Assembly: GCA_905221605.1 (NCBI GenBank) | Contig: CAJNDS010000474.1 | Coordinates: 57,501 to 121,500 of the forward strand | DNA: 64,000 nucleotides | Direction: 5' to 3' | Source of the DNA: Symbiodinium natans | Taxonomy: Eukaryota; Sar; Dinophyceae; Suessiales; Symbiodiniaceae | Shown here: in pieces, positions 1 to 12,844 of the stretch | Numbering within the stretch: position 1 is the stretch's first letter | Layout of the letters: every line of letters starts with the position of its first letter | Translations under genes and position numbers: made by a program | Notes under the pieces: model-generated | Seen by the model: only the letters and a program-made list of their open reading frames with translations | Database searches by the model: none | Told to the model about the DNA's origin: nothing

Positions 1-604
1 CATTTACAAACCCTCATCACAGACAGCTGTACATCGTGCACGTAAGTATGCGCGCATCATGAACGTAACGTGTGTGAAATATGCCTGTAGTTCGCCGGGA
101 CCGCCAAGATCCGAAGCCGAGCTGCTAATCCGCGCTGACGATGTTTGGGTAAACCCTTTGGGCGCTCACCCGGTGGCGGCGTTGGCTGCAAAGGCGGCTG
201 GCTGCCTGGGCTTTGCAAGTCGCCAGTGAAATCTGCCTTTCCACACCTGTGCATGGACCGCCTGGCACTAAGCTAGACACTGCATCAACTCTCGCGCACC
301 CGCGCGCATTGCGCTTTCTTGCTCGAGTTGTTGCTTGAGACTGTGTTTGTTGGAAGCCTGGCCGAGCATCTGCCGTCTACAGACTCTATAGCCGGAGTAG
401 GCCGAACCCCCTGTATGTGCTTCCAAGCCGCTTGGTGCAACAGCCGAGATGAGTAAGATCCTGAGTCGCATGAAGGGAGCTGGGTCCAGCATCAACAGCC
501 TTGCTAAGGAACAGCAAGGCAACACAGCTTAACCTTCCTGCAAGCTAAGCATGGCTTGATATGGGCTTCCGTGCTTCATTCAGCTAGGCTTGTTTCTTTA
601 ACGC
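1..604. other. no gene recognised
   Basis: No open frame here shows a recognisable motif and no RNA gene is visible. Short open frames exist on both strands, as expected in GC-rich DNA. Confidence 0.5.
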
Positions 605-835
605 CCGCAGAACGCCCGCTAAATAACAAGTCCCTCCGAGTATCCCGGCGTGCCAACCTCCAGAGATTCCCGCAAAGAGTCCCGCTGAGTATCCCGGAGT
701 GCCAACCTCCAGAGAAGCCCACAGAGAGTCAAGCCGAGTATCCCTGAGTGCCCACCCGACAGAAGCCTCCGGGAATGCCCACCCCCTGTCTCTGGAGCCT
801 TCAAAGAGTTCCGCCGAGTATCCCTTGTGGCTTTA
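605..835 (+). repeat. degenerate tandem repeat, about 49-bp period
   Basis: The core GAGTATCCC recurs at about 638, 687, 736 and 816, followed in the first copies by GTGCCAACCTCCAGAGA. Spacing is 49, 49 and 80 bp, so the last interval has drifted or gained sequence. No coding role is evident. Confidence 0.75.
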
Positions 836-3538
836 CATCTATGGTTTTCATGTCAGCACTGCCTGCATGTGTCGGTGTCCCTCTGTGTGTCTTCCCTTCC
901 TTCTTTTTCATGACTTCTTGATCTATCGTGCTTAGCTAGTTCAGTGGTTAGTCCATTGCGTATGTCGTCATTTCTGTTTACGCATTTGGTCTTTGGTTGC
1001 TTTCGTTTTGTTGTTCGCTCTGTGCATTCCTTGACCCCTACCGTCCGTGAGTGTTTGGCACTCTTGGTCCTTACTGGGCCCAGGTCTTCATGAAGGTCTC
1101 GTCGCCAATGTTCGACTGACCAAACCTTCCGAGCCCCTGCCTAACTGACAACTTCCCTGGAGTGTTTGAGAGAAACAGTGACAGCGACCCCGCATGCATC
1201 AAAGGTTCTGGGGAAGGACCTCTTCCTGCGGCCTGGGCAGGAGGGTGGAGCGGGTCCCAAAGATTGGGGAGTTAGGGGCTACCCTAAGCGTTTGTACGAA
1301 TGTGGTTGATCAGGGTACCGACTATTTTCTTCCAGTGAGACCAATGACAGCGCCACCATCAACAGCACACATGCAGTCGATGCAAATGGAGCGAGCCGAT
1401 GGCCAAGCTTGCGTTTGTTGCTTGATGAAACTTGGCGACAGCTTTTGCTGTAGGGCCTAGGGAACCCCTTTATAATATACTAATTTTACGGCCCTAATAA
1501 AACAGTAGAAAGCTGGCCGCAAACTCCATTACTAATAAGATAAACTGTGTGTGCGTGCCAATGAACGGAATAAAATAATTGCATGCGCGCACGATATTCC
1601 TGTCATTATTGTATCCGGCTGTGAAAAGCACGATGAAATAGTAAAACTGCCGAAACGAACTGGTTTCCTGACCAAAAGTTAATACTTAACACAGTTCATT
1701 CGTTCGATCTCTCATTCAATTCACGCAATTTCATTTGTAACTGACTGTGTTCTCTCTCTTCACTCTATATCTTCTATCTGGAGAGCACAGTGGGTTAAAT
1801 GATGGGCAAGGACTTAAGGTACCAATAGTAATAGTATTTACAGGGAGGTGAATTAGTTTCATGCTTTAGGCACCATTGGCTGCCGCTGATTTGGCGATAA
1901 AGCCATCACGAACGACAGCTCATCTTGGATTGCAAGCCCGCAGCAGAAGGAAAAATGAGTTCAACGCAATAACGAACCCTAGCAAACGCAACCCGCTCTT
2001 ACTCAGGAGATGCATCCTACACAGCTCCCCCCATTCATGCCAAGATATGCCAAGATGTTATTGACGCTTCCGCGCCTGTCGTCATCACCTGCTGGATCTT
2101 CTCGTAGCTCGTCTTCGTCCTTGCGGGAAAAGGGAACGGCAAGGGCACTGGGAAGACCTGCTGTGGACTGAGAATCGGCATCCGTCGAAACTTCCTTACC
2201 AAACACACTCGTAGCTGGCTGCATCTGCTGAGTCGGAAGCCCTTGGTCAATTTGATGCATAATCTGCAAAGCTTGCAAAGACTTCGCTACTCGCAAACGC
2301 CGACAGCCCCCTAAATTCTTTGAGGGGCCTCCTTTGCCGGTGGAATCGTGCGATAATTGGGAACCTCTAATACTGGTCTGAGGATTCTTGTATATGATGT
2401 GCATGGAGTGAGGGCAGGTTTCCGGGTCGAGGACGCTGCAAAACCCCAGGGGCGGCGGGCGGAGTGGGGCGGGAGTTTGCAGCGTGAGCCAGGTCCTGCT
2501 CATAAGCATCGGGCTCCTTCGGGTACTCCTGTTTGGGCACATGGGGGCCAACAGCATATATGCCTCAGCATGTATGGCAAAAAACCATGTGGAAGACTCT
2601 GCTTTGTCACTGCGCAGCCTCCTCTGCCTCCAGATCATCTGGCTCCTGAAGCAGCAGGCACGCAAGGCGTCCACACCGCGTGTTCAACCATGATCCACAT
2701 GCTCCTCGTGCACAGCGAAGTGGGGATCGTCAAGTTTCGGCAAGATTCTTGACGACACTGGACCTGGCGAGTAGCCCCAATCTCAAGGAAGGATGGGTGG
2801 ATGACATGCCTTTGAGGCACTGCCAGTGTACATGATTCCGCCGCTTTCAAACCGTGAAGCTTGATAAACCCCTCAGCTGGCCTTCCGAGGAGTCGTCTAA
2901 CGAGAAGACGTGCGGAGCCTTTGATGCCCTGACACGGCGGATTTTCAAATTTGGGGCCCTCTGGAGAAACTTTCGTGTCTTCGTCTCCTGGAGATGCTGT
3001 GAGATGATGTCACCGTGCATGCAGTGTTTTGTCGATGCAGAGGCATGCTTCAGACTCTTCGGGCGGCGTCTGATGCTTCCAGAACTTGGGACTTGGGGGT
3101 GGGAACATGGAACTTCGAAACCGGCCAGCACTAGCAATGTGTAGGTCCAGCTCAATTCCCATCCCCAAAGTCTGAGCAAGCCCAGTGTCGATGCGATTCC
3201 ATGTTTTAGCTTCTGGTGCTCCAGGGTGCCTCAGCAAAGCGAAGCTACGCATTTAAGATTCAGGGTGTGAGAACTCTCGGCATTTTTGGTTGTGCTGGGA
3301 ACTCTTGTGGTGCCACCATTTCCGGAAGCTCAGTTACTTGAAGAATTAATTGCGGTTATAATTTACGGAACCAAAGAATCCAGAAATGCTTGCTTCTCAA
3401 AGAATACCCATCTTGCGGTGTCAACACTGTTGGAATTTTATGCTCCCAAAATTCCACCCCAAAACATCTTGCAGCTTGCGCAATCAATAGAATGCACCCC
3501 GGTTCGCCAACGCCATTCGGGAGAAGGCAAGTCACCCC

Positions 3539-3539
<1 letters not shown>
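836..3539. other. intergenic stretch, no gene recognised
   Basis: Nothing recognisable was found. The longest open frame is on the minus strand at 2003-2674 (223 codons, an acidic and serine-rich C-terminal half); it matches no family I know and is not called. 1480-1860 is AT-richer than its surroundings. Confidence 0.4.

Positions 3540-3568
<29 letters not shown>
3540..3568 (+). repeat. poly(C) tract
   Basis: An uninterrupted run of 29 C. Similar C or G runs of 9-23 recur through the window. Confidence 0.9.
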
Positions 3569-3569
<1 letters not shown>

Positions 3570-3911
3570 CCACCCATACACACAGACCCCCACCACCCCG
3601 GTCAGAAGCAAGCCCAAGGAGCTGAAAGAAACCTTACGTGGACATCATCCGTGGAGGTTCTGTTGAATCCGTGTCCTCTGCATGGCTGCACGACTGGGCT
3701 GCCACCTTGCCAGCAACTCTTCAGTTTCACGCGTTTGGCGCTGTGCAACATCACGCGGGGCAAACACCTCCGCAGCATGAACGCTCAACCAGCGCTTGAC
3801 AGAGCAAGCTGCAAAAAAGTGTGACCACAACTTGCATCCGCAATGTTCCCAACAAAGGCAGAACCGCCAGAAGCAGCTCGAGAAGCTGCAAATACACCAT
3901 GGCAGAAGGCA

Positions 3912-4022
3912 TACTTGGAGGTTCATGGGTAGTTATCAGGATTATAAGTGCCTTACATAGGGTTATAAGTATAGGTACCATACTTATAACCCTACTTATA
4001 ACTACCCATGAACCTCCAAGTA
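3912..4022. mobile_element. foldback/MITE element, family A, with TA duplication
   Basis: Perfect inverted arms occupy 3913-3936 and 3998-4021 and begin CTTGGAGGTTCATGGGTAG. The element is flanked by TA at 3912-3913 and 4021-4022, as in Tc1/mariner-related (Stowaway-like) MITEs. The 60-bp centre is made of degenerate TTATAACCCTA-like units. No transposase is present, so it would be non-autonomous. Diverged copies lie at 9577-9670 and 9814-9919. Confidence 0.8.
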
Positions 4023-7000
4023 TTGCGTCGCCTCTGACCTTCAGCCCGTGCGCTCGACCTCACGCTTGATCGGGAGAGATTTTCTGCTCAGAGATGGCAG
4101 CCGAGACAATCTACGTCCCAGTGTGCCGGCTTTTATGTCATGCTAAGGCAATCATCAGGGTCCTGTGCGGGATTCTGTTGCTTGATGAGATTGGTCAACG
4201 CGCTCAAGCCCTGTCCGGGTTGAGAAGCTTGTGCTGATCATCGCCCCGTATCATTCTCATCAACGTTCCTGCGAAGCTTCTGGTCTGGGCTTCGTTGGCA
4301 ATGGCATGAGGAGACCCATTTGTGAGTGGCCACCTGGTGAAGATGTATGTCCATGGCGTCATCTTGTGCGACACCGAGCTCCCTTGCGCATCGGAAACCA
4401 CCCTACGAGGAACAATGAGGCCGTATTCCCTTCGTGATTCAGAATTCTTCTGTAAAGGTGATCCGTGGGAGCTGCGGTCCTGTTGATGAGGGCTCCGACT
4501 TGTTCCTCGGCTACATCCTTCACGCCCACAGTAGCGTCGATGCGCGATACTGGTGCTGATGCAAAGTGACATGCAGAAGTGCCTAAGAATTCGCTGCCTG
4601 ATCCAGCAAGGAGTGATCCAGAACCCTTAGCTTAGAATCAGGGTGTGCTCACATACGCCCCTCGGTGATCATCTAGCAGGCCGCGCAGGCTTCAGATGCA
4701 CCCTCAGAAATGAAAACGGGGGGGGGCGGGGCGTGGCACTTGCCGGAAGTGGGGCAACAATCGTTCTTCAGCTTGCTCTTCAAGACCAAGCCGCAAAATT
4801 CAAGCAAAGCTTTGTTCATCTGGGAGTCTTGGAAGCACTGGCAACAATAACTTTCAATGATGCTGCTCTTGATAGGTTTCTGTTTTTCGTTCGATAGCTC
4901 TAGAGTTTGGGCTGATGGTCTTGGGAACAATTTCTAGCCCAAGGCACTAGAATGGGACGGATGTCCAGAATCAAGCGTGCCTGGAGCAAGCTGGAGCATG
5001 AGCTTGTTTCGTTTTCAATGTCACAAGGTGGGCATCAAGGTCTTGGGGTGTGATGAGGCTCCTCCATGAATGATTTGCTGGTACCCCTGCGCTGCTTTGG
5101 GTGCTCCTCTCTGCAGTTTGGATTCAATCTTCAGTGACGTAACTCTCTCCCTAGTCATGGCACGTCCATGGTCTGGAACTTGTGGTACAAATCTTAGTGC
5201 AGCTACAGGCTCGAGACAGGTTGAGCCGGTGCAAGAGCCAAGCAGCAACATGATACTCTGATACTCTCACCGGTTCACAGGCACTCCGTCTCCAGTACCG
5301 TGTTTGGGGTCATCCTGTAGCCTTGTTTTCCTTCGAAGGAACCATCTGAACCATGTCTCGGAAACCCTGGAAAGCAATAGCAAGCACTTGCAAAATGTCC
5401 AAAACGACGCTTTTGTTGAGCCTGAAATGCCTGAACCCGCATACGAGCATCTTATAGAGTCTCAGTGTCTGAAATGTCTTAATTCGGCTCCAGGCTACTT
5501 GACTTCTGGTTGCCAGCGCTGCCCACCGGCTCGGATGCGACACCCTGGGCGCTTCGAGAGATTTTCTGGCTAATTGTTCTCTGGCCTCTCACTTGAAAAA
5601 GGCCGAAGGACCCTCTTCACTCTGAGGGTTGAAGCGACACACTAGAGTATACCTGCACTAGCGAGGCACTTCATTCGCAGCTAGAGAAGACGGGAGCAGG
5701 TACAGAAGGATGGCTACATCATGCCGGAAATTTCAGTTTCTTTGCCCTGTAGTCCTATAGCCTTGGCAATGCCAGTGCTGCTGCGGCGCAAGAGTCGAGC
5801 CACCCAGAGTGGTCGACGCAACACCTCATGACAGGCGGATCCCTTCAGCCAGTTCCCAAGGATTCCGGCCAGCTTGGCCAGGGAAACGAACAGTGACGAG
5901 CAGTGGGCCACAGTGCGGCCACAAAGATCACTTGAGGTCTCAAGATTAGAGTGCGCCCTTGCCGCTTTCACGGATAAGACTGGACGATGTGCCCTGTCAC
6001 GCCTGTTCATGTTGGAAAATGCGTACTGAACAGTCTGCAAACTGAAAGTTGAACACATAATATACGATTCACTATATTAACTCTGAAAAATCTTAATGTA
6101 TTGTAGTATGATTATATGATTATATGACGAGATTCTTGGATTCTTATACTTTCACTTGCCGCCAAAGCACTGGGATCCGGGGGTCCGTGCTGGCCTTTTG
6201 CATCCTTGGACCTTGCAAGCAGCGATCCGACCAACGTGCCTTGAGAAATATGGGTGGTGGTCGAAATTATGATCCCTTTTGGGGTACACCAGAGATTAGG
6301 TGCCGTATTATCATAGGGATCCAGAAGGGGACCCGAAGTTTGACAAGCACCCATGTGGGATTGAGGTGAACTTCGACTCCCCCAAAATGGCTCGAGACTT
6401 GGCATCTGGGCACCGAATGTCCCAAGTTGTGTTCGTGACAACTCCTTTTAAACCTTCATGGCCAACCTTTATGGTTGAAGAGGGCCATGAAACACACGAG
6501 TTGCTTAAACAGTTCTTGACTTGATCATGTGTAAAACAACACGAAGCACATATCCCGGGGATGTGACACGAAAACTCGGTGGGACTCTGCATTTGCTGAC
6601 GAAGTCTTTTGTTGATGGAGCTTTCAGTGAGAGGTGGTGTACCATCTGGCCATGTGGTGTTCGTTGGGCGGTCTACTCTGCAAGCTCGTATGGTGCCTGC
6701 GCCCTGAGTTAACGAGGAGATGCTGCAGTCATGCTGCTTTCAAGCCTTGATGTTGGCGCTGTCAGCGTGGGTGTTGCCGTCTAAAACTACGAGTAGCATC
6801 AGACGATCTCTAACCGTCGATACAGTTTCGCCGTCCGAGGGGGGGGGGGGTCTGAAGCAGTGGCATCGCGTGGAAGCAAGCACATCATCTGTGAGCTCGG
6901 CCTAACTTAGGGTCGGGTCAAGGGTTCGCTTTTGCAAAGCCACGCTCCGCGAGCGTCATTGGCCAGATCAGAGTAGTGCGATGACACTCGTCCAGGAATC

Positions 7001-7334
7001 ATCTCCTGCATGGCATCTTGCTTGAGTTGCCGGCTGCTACCCTCCAATCTCCCTTGCATGAGGATGCTTAGCATGGGACGGGGGGGGAGCTGGGGCTCAT
7101 CAGCCTTGCACTTGCTATGCATGGCATCGTGGAAGCATGTCTCGTGACCTTGTGCCCAATCTCACGTGTATGCAGTACCCATGGCCAGGTGAAGGAGTTT
7201 AAATCTATACCAGCTACCCTCAGATATCTTCAGGTCAGCTAAGGTCTGCGGCACTCTTCGGCCGTCGTCCTCAGCCGCATTCTGCGCCGAATCCTGTCAA
7301 CAACAGCTGAGACGGGAAGTGCTGCCTCGTCATG
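4023..7334. other. intergenic stretch, no gene recognised
   Basis: No domain-bearing exon was recognised on either strand. 6250-6310 has weak similarity to foldback family B (CCCTTTTGGGGTAC). A run of about 12 G lies near 6839-6850. Confidence 0.35.
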
Positions 7335-7430
7335 TGGGGGTTCACGATATTAGGGGTACCTTATTGGGGTCCTTATACAAGGGGACCCTGCTATAGTTGG
7401 GGTCTACATCAGGGGTCCCTTAGTATCGTA
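7335..7430. mobile_element. dispersed foldback element, family B, copy 1
   Basis: It begins GGGGGTTCACGATATTAGG, contains GGGGTACCTTATTGGGGTCC and GGGGTCTACAT, and ends near GTATCGTA. The same ordered blocks recur at 18275, 24853, 25973, 54890 and 63500. Ends of the form GGGGGTTTACGA...TCGTAAACCCCC make it a short inverted-repeat element of roughly 100 bp. Confidence 0.7.
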
Positions 7431-7555
7431 CACCTCCATAGCTTTTTGAGGGTTTGTGCAGCATACTGCTCTGGTTGCCACCCTCCTTTGCTCTCTGGGG
7501 TTGTGTTCACCGAGCATGACTGGACTGGACATGGCGCACAAAGCCCTTGCACTAC

Positions 7556-7597
7556 CCCCCTAAACCCTAAACCCTAAACCCGAAACCCTAAACCCCT
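7556..7597 (-). repeat. interstitial telomere-like array (CCCTAAA)
   Basis: About five CCCTAAA units with one CCCGAAA variant. The unit is the complement of the TTTAGGG plant/dinoflagellate-type telomere repeat. Confidence 0.9.
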
Positions 7598-9430
7598 CTC
7601 ATATCTGGGTGCCTTCTTCGCCGGAGGCGCGTCCTCAGGTTGCTTTGTCAAAGGCTTGGTTGGAATGGGGTGCAGAAGCAACCTCTAACCTCTGAAAGAT
7701 CTGAAAGGCAGTGCGCTGAAATCCGATCACAACTTATCCGTCTGGGCAATCAAGGAAGGAATTTGCGGCGCAGCTTCTTTAGATGAGCTCGCTTGCTTTG
7801 CATCGTTTGTGTGAGGCGCTGGTATCCTTGGGTCCATCGCAAGATGCAGCTGAAACTGCGAGATGTGCCAAAGACACAAACGTTCACGACGCTGCTGGTG
7901 TTTCGGAGCAGGAATGAGAAACCAACAAGTTGTAGTCAAGATGGGCCAAGTGTCACAGCTGTGGACGGTGACGCTTCCGACAAGTGAGCCACGTTTCGCA
8001 AAACCTTGCGCAGGCGGCTTTGCTAAGTATGCTGGCCTCCACGGAGCCTTTGGCCCCCCTACCGCCGCCCCTAGCCGCCATAGCCCTGAACGCAGGCATC
8101 CGCAAAAGCCAGCAAGCACATAGGCCCCCAGGTGCTGACAGTATCTGACAAAAGGTCAGACGATGGACCAACTACACTTCTAAATCATGTCCAGCGGCCT
8201 TGGAAACAGTGGGGCCGACCTGGGATTGCGCGCTTGTCTCTAGTGTTGGCTTTTCTGCAGGTGTGGATTTGAGAGTGTTGCCGGTAGCTTCAGCCAATGT
8301 TAGCCCTTTGCCCGCCAAGAAATAGTAGGAAAATATGAGCGACACGGCGACACGTAGGACATGCACTGCCGGACATGCCGAACATGCCGCACATGCAGTG
8401 CCAACTTTCTGCAGGCTCGCTTGCCTTCGGCACGCGCAGCGACAGCACCCGCCTCGCTCAGAGGCCGGATTTACAGCCAGTCTGGGCTCAAGCCATAATC
8501 GTCCTAACAGTCTCGGTGCCTGTGGGAACTACTGCTGCATGAGTAGGGCAGATGTTTTTCCTACACAGTAGCTCTGTCTGTAGGACCTTGGCAACCCGTG
8601 GCAACATGCCGACTTCTTGCGTCCTGGAACCTGACCCCTTTAAGCGTGTCCTCTTGCCTTCTTGCTGAGCTGAGCATGGAGCCGACTCCGCTCATGATGG
8701 AGTTTCTGGACCTGCAGGCAATGCAACAAGGGTGCAGCCTTCTGCATCGAGCAGCCTGAAGTGCAACACAATATGACCCTGAAGGCTGTATGAAAGGTCT
8801 GGGCGTGGGAGTCATAGTTTCTTGAGCCACTGTCTGTCACTCTTTAAGCTAACCAGTGCCAAGATTCTTTCTTCTTGAAGTCTTACACTTAATGAAAAAG
8901 CAATGGCTTGGACTGAAGATGAATGAAGCTGCTCATGTTGTCTGCGGTCTGCGGCCCAGGCTTTACAGAATTTATCGTCGGCGCCGGTGTTGCCCTCAAG
9001 GTCGCTTGAGGAGACGTGATGTTAACCGATGGAGCGCGTGAGGCAGAGCACGAGACGTCTCCACCTCAGCAATCCGGGGCTTCACATATAGGCGGGTCAT
9101 CTGTTCAGTTTGGGTGTCGACTGCGCTTTGCATTCAAGGTTTGCCGCATCTGCTTAACACAGGCCCTCAGGGTAACGCTTTCTCTGGTCCTCTACAATTT
9201 AACTTCAGGCCTGCCGATTCCAGACTTGGACGGTAAAACAGGTCTAAAGCGAGGCTACATATGAACAAGGAGGCTTACGAGGAGACTGGTGCTTGAAAGG
9301 TGCTGCCATTGCCATTGCCATTGCCGTTGTCATCGGAGAACTCAGCCAAGCTGTTATCTCCTTCCGACGAGGATTTCAAGAACACCTCCCTCAACGGTAG
9401 TACTCAGTCGATACAAGGACGAAGTAATAC
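7598..9430. other. intergenic stretch, no gene recognised
   Basis: No recognisable exon or RNA gene. A minus-strand open frame at 7727-8119 has no family match. Confidence 0.35.
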
Positions 9431-9431
9431 T

Positions 9432-9742
9432 ACCCTAAACCCTGAACCCTAAGCCCCCTAGAAGCTCACGCCCCAGGGAAAGACAATTGGCAGCAAGAGC
9501 TCTCATCACCATTGCCCGATCTCTTTGCTGAAACAAGCTTCCGGGTGGCTCCACATAGCCTCAGGGAAAACGGCGACTTTGGAGGGTTCATGGGTACTTA
9601 GAACAGTTACCCCAATTAGGGTTTAGGGTTTAGGGATGACCCTACTTAGAAGTACCCATGAACCTCCAAGCAGACCAAGTAGACAGCTGCACATCATTGG
9701 GGTTTTATGCCTTTGCGCTTCTTGGTTTAGGGTTTAGGGTTT
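9432..9742. repeat. cluster of short telomere-like blocks
   Basis: CCCTAAA-type blocks sit near 9432-9455, and TTTAGGG-type blocks at 9614-9634 and 9721-9742. The second lies inside a family A foldback element. Confidence 0.8.
9577..9670. mobile_element. foldback/MITE family A, copy 2, with telomere-like core
   Basis: The left arm GGGTTCATGGGTACTT and the right arm AAGTACCCATGAACC are inverted copies, diverged from the copy at 3912. The centre holds three TTTAGGG-like units. Confidence 0.7.
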
Positions 9743-9813
9743 CCGTTTCCTGCATGTCAAGGCTCCAGTGGCTCGGCTACTGCGTCACATGAAACTTGAC
9801 GGAGGGGGTTTAG

Positions 9814-9919
9814 CTGGAGTTTCATAGTTGCAAAGTAGGGTTCTGAAGTACCCTAAGTAGGGTTAGAAGTATAGTTACCCGACTTATAACCCTACTTAAA
9901 CTACCCATGAACCTCCAAG
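9814..9919. mobile_element. foldback/MITE family A, copy 3, decayed left arm
   Basis: The right end ACTACCCATGAACCTCCAAG matches the family A end exactly. The left end (CTGGAGTTTCATAGTT) is mutated. The centre again carries GTAGGGTTAGAAGTATAG-type units. Confidence 0.65.
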
Positions 9920-10052
9920 TCTAGGACTGCCGGGTGGCCTCGCACATATCCCGCCCCCATGAGCACAACTTGAAGTTTTTGCGAGGAAGGGAAAGCATGT
10001 ACCAACCAGGATACAGTATGCATGCCGCCGAGATGATGCCGAACTGAACCCA

Positions 10053-10064
10053 CAGAAGAAGAAG

Positions 10065-10095
<31 letters not shown>

Positions 10096-10121
10096 CTAAG
10101 AAGAAGAAGAAGAAGAAGTCT
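10053..10121 (+). repeat. (AGA)n microsatellite
   Basis: A near-perfect AGA/AAG trinucleotide run, interrupted once by TCT near 10094. Long Phe or Leu open frames on the opposite strand are artefacts of it. Confidence 0.95.
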
Positions 10122-10732
10122 TCCGACACGTGCTTTCATGAACGGGGCAGCCTCGAACGGCTGCTGCATGTACGTGACCCACCCGCGTTACTCACCTCAA
10201 TGTCCCAAAGGACTTAAGCTTCACAAGCACTGACCAGGCGCCGTAGCGTACCAACGCTGCGCGGGCGATCCGGATCGCACGAGACTCCTCCACGGGACTC
10301 ATCATGTTGGACATGCTGAAGGCCACAGGAACTCTGATGAGCCACAAGATTTTGGCCGATTTGGTCGTGTCTAGCTTAGCTGGCTTAGCTTCGTGCTTGA
10401 AGTGCATGAGAAAGTCTCACGACCTCTCCTTCACAACTAGCCTTGCGTTTTCAATGCTTTGAGGCCTCATATGGCTGGTCCCAACTGCCCTCCGTAGCCT
10501 TCTCGAACTTCGTCAACTCATGGAAGCACGCCATAGCCTTGCTGTGCATCAGAGGGCCATCACAGGGTTTCCAGCACGTCTCCAGCTAGCAGGGCTCAAT
10601 CTGCGATCTTGTTTGGTTCTGAAACGCCCTAACCCTAAACTCAACAAAAAAACAGGCGAGTCTTCTCATCACCAAGATGCGCTCGGCCGATCCGTCGACT
10701 CTTTGGACATCCTGTCAATTGAAAGCAGCTGT
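10122..10732. other. no gene recognised
   Basis: No recognisable exon, RNA or repeat beyond a single CCCTAAAC block near 10628. Confidence 0.35.
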
Positions 10733-10868
10733 TGGGTTGGGATGTTCAGGGCTTAGGGTTTAGGGTGTCCCCGTTATACTAACAACCCTTGATAGGAATT
10801 CTAGTACCCCCTATGACAATCCCTATGAAGGACTGTTAGCATCAGGGGGGTAACTTCCCAACTTCTGG
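10733..10868. mobile_element. foldback element, family C, copy 1, with telomere-like insert
   Basis: It starts GTTGGGATGTTC and ends in GGGTAACTTCCCAAC, with internal ACTAACAACCCTTGATAGG and CTATGAAGGACTGTTAGCAT blocks. These match the arms of the well-preserved copy at 50846-50949. Two TTTAGGG units interrupt the left arm. Confidence 0.65.
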
Positions 10869-10910
10869 GTCTGAAAGCCAAGGTGGCCCCCTGAAGGGTT
10901 TTGGAGGGTG

Positions 10911-10932
10911 TTTAGGGTTTAGGGTTTAGGGC
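10911..10932 (+). repeat. telomere-like block (TTTAGGG)n
   Basis: Three units of TTTAGGG. Confidence 0.85.
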
Positions 10933-12844
10933 TCTTGGGCCCCAAACAGTGAACAGCAACACGCTGACCCCACGTGGCCTGGTGTCATGAGAACCCAGAA
11001 CCACTGCTGCAGAAGCTGCCCTCTCAGACGTTTACCCGACAAGCCCTTTTAAGGCCAAAGGCATCTGCAGCATCAGCGAAATCGTTGGATTGAACTCGCT
11101 GTCGTCATACTCCGGGATCTCCACCTGGCTTCAATGAAACGACGCGGCGCAAGGACTGAAGAGCATTCGGTACGCAGCTTTCATGGAGCCTTCTGATTTT
11201 AACTTAGTTAGAGTGAAGGACCTGGGATCCTGAAAGGGTTGGCTTGAACAAAGGGTGCGCAAATTGTCTTCATCTCCCCCCCCCCCCCGCCAGTGTAGCA
11301 GCTCTGTTTTGGATGCCCCAAGGCTGGGTGATGTGGCTCCGGCAGGATTTGGGCTACGTCTAAATGAGCACGGCTGAAAGAACTCATGCAACAAACGCAT
11401 TTCATGGAAATCAGACACTAACATAAAACAAGCCATCAAAACTGAAGTAACTCAACTAAACCCACCATGTCAGGCAGGCGTTCATGGGGGACCCGAAGAA
11501 TACTAGTGTTCATGCAACTAGTTTAATGAAGATTTGATGATTCATGGTCCTAGTTGTAAAGCTAACTACGCAAACTTTCGCCTCTCCCCTCCACATGAAC
11601 AAGTAGTAAACCACAAAGAATCAGTAAATATAGCCTCTGAAAAGACAAACAGATACAATAGCTCATCGAACAAGTTGAAGCCTATTCCCGGCCCATTGCG
11701 TTCACCTCCCCCCCCCCACCCTTAAAACACCGCAAGGAATAGTACACATACTTGGTATGGCTTAGTATACCACTAACAAGTACATAACGACTACGAGAAA
11801 CCGCTGATTTCATTCATTCGTCTACTTCTTCAGGAGGTTTCCCGAAAAAACATCATCAATGCAGTTCAGAAGTAAAATTCCCGGCCCTGTTACCTCAAAA
11901 TCGACATGGACAACTTTATGCGGCGAAGATACCTCCTCACACAACGAACATCCTTTGTACCATTCCAATAGAAAATAAGCTTGACTTAGCGTAAGAAGGA
12001 CGCTTGTTAATGCTACTCTTTTAAGCGCCGGGGGCAGGGCTGCATAGTTTCATCCAGTTCAAATAAGTAGGGTCAAATATGTCAACCATCTCTTCCCCAA
12101 GTCAAAAACTTGCACATAAACCAAGAACAGCTGGAAACATCTGGGAACTGCATGCTGTCTTCATAAAATCTCCACGACCCTGTTCACATCAGGAAGCAGT
12201 GGCCTCACACCGCCGGGTCTTCTCCAGCATCTCCTTTAACACCACGGGTGGCTTCTGAGGTTGGCACTCCCCTCTGAGTATCCTTCTCCCCAAAAGAAAC
12301 CTTGCCACTATACATCGCTGTATGTGCTAGCCGCCGAACCTTCAACTGGGGTTTTTATGGGTCTGGCCGTTGGCAGCAACCAACGTCTTTCACTGGCAGG
12401 ATGTGTTTGCGGCGGATGGCTTCCGAGAAGCGTGCATAGGCTTTACATTCACAGACTATCAACCAAACTAATTTGTCGACAGGTCTGGAGTGGGCGTCTA
12501 ATTTGTGATGTGATCTTGAACTCTACAGCAAGTGTGATCGCAACTACAAAGCCGCAGCCAGTGTACGCCGTGCAAGACGTCGCAAGACTGTAGGCAAGTA
12601 CACTCGGATGGTCAGCCCGTTGCCTGTCTGCTACCTGGCTTCGTTCAAAGCCAAACTCCAAAGCCCTTCCCGACCCCCTGCCCAGCCCCCCCCCCCCGCC
12701 CCCTTATGCATTTGAGACAACCATTCCATACTCTAGCCTCGGGTACTTTTGGATTGCACAGCACCTGAGCAGTTACATAGCTTGCACGATGTAAGATGTA
12801 ACAAGCTGTAAGCAGCCAGCAGATAGAGCCCCTGTGCCCGGATC
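10933..12844. other. intergenic stretch, no gene recognised
   Basis: 11400-12250 is AT-richer than the surroundings. Short C runs occur near 11277, 11709 and 12688. No exon or RNA gene was recognised. Confidence 0.35.

Noticed and set aside
2003-2674. 223-codon minus-strand frame with an acidic tail
   Set aside because: No family match and no splice or start evidence; mentioned but not called as a gene.
9896-10169. Phe- or Leu-rich open frames
   Set aside because: They are translations of the (AGA)n microsatellite.
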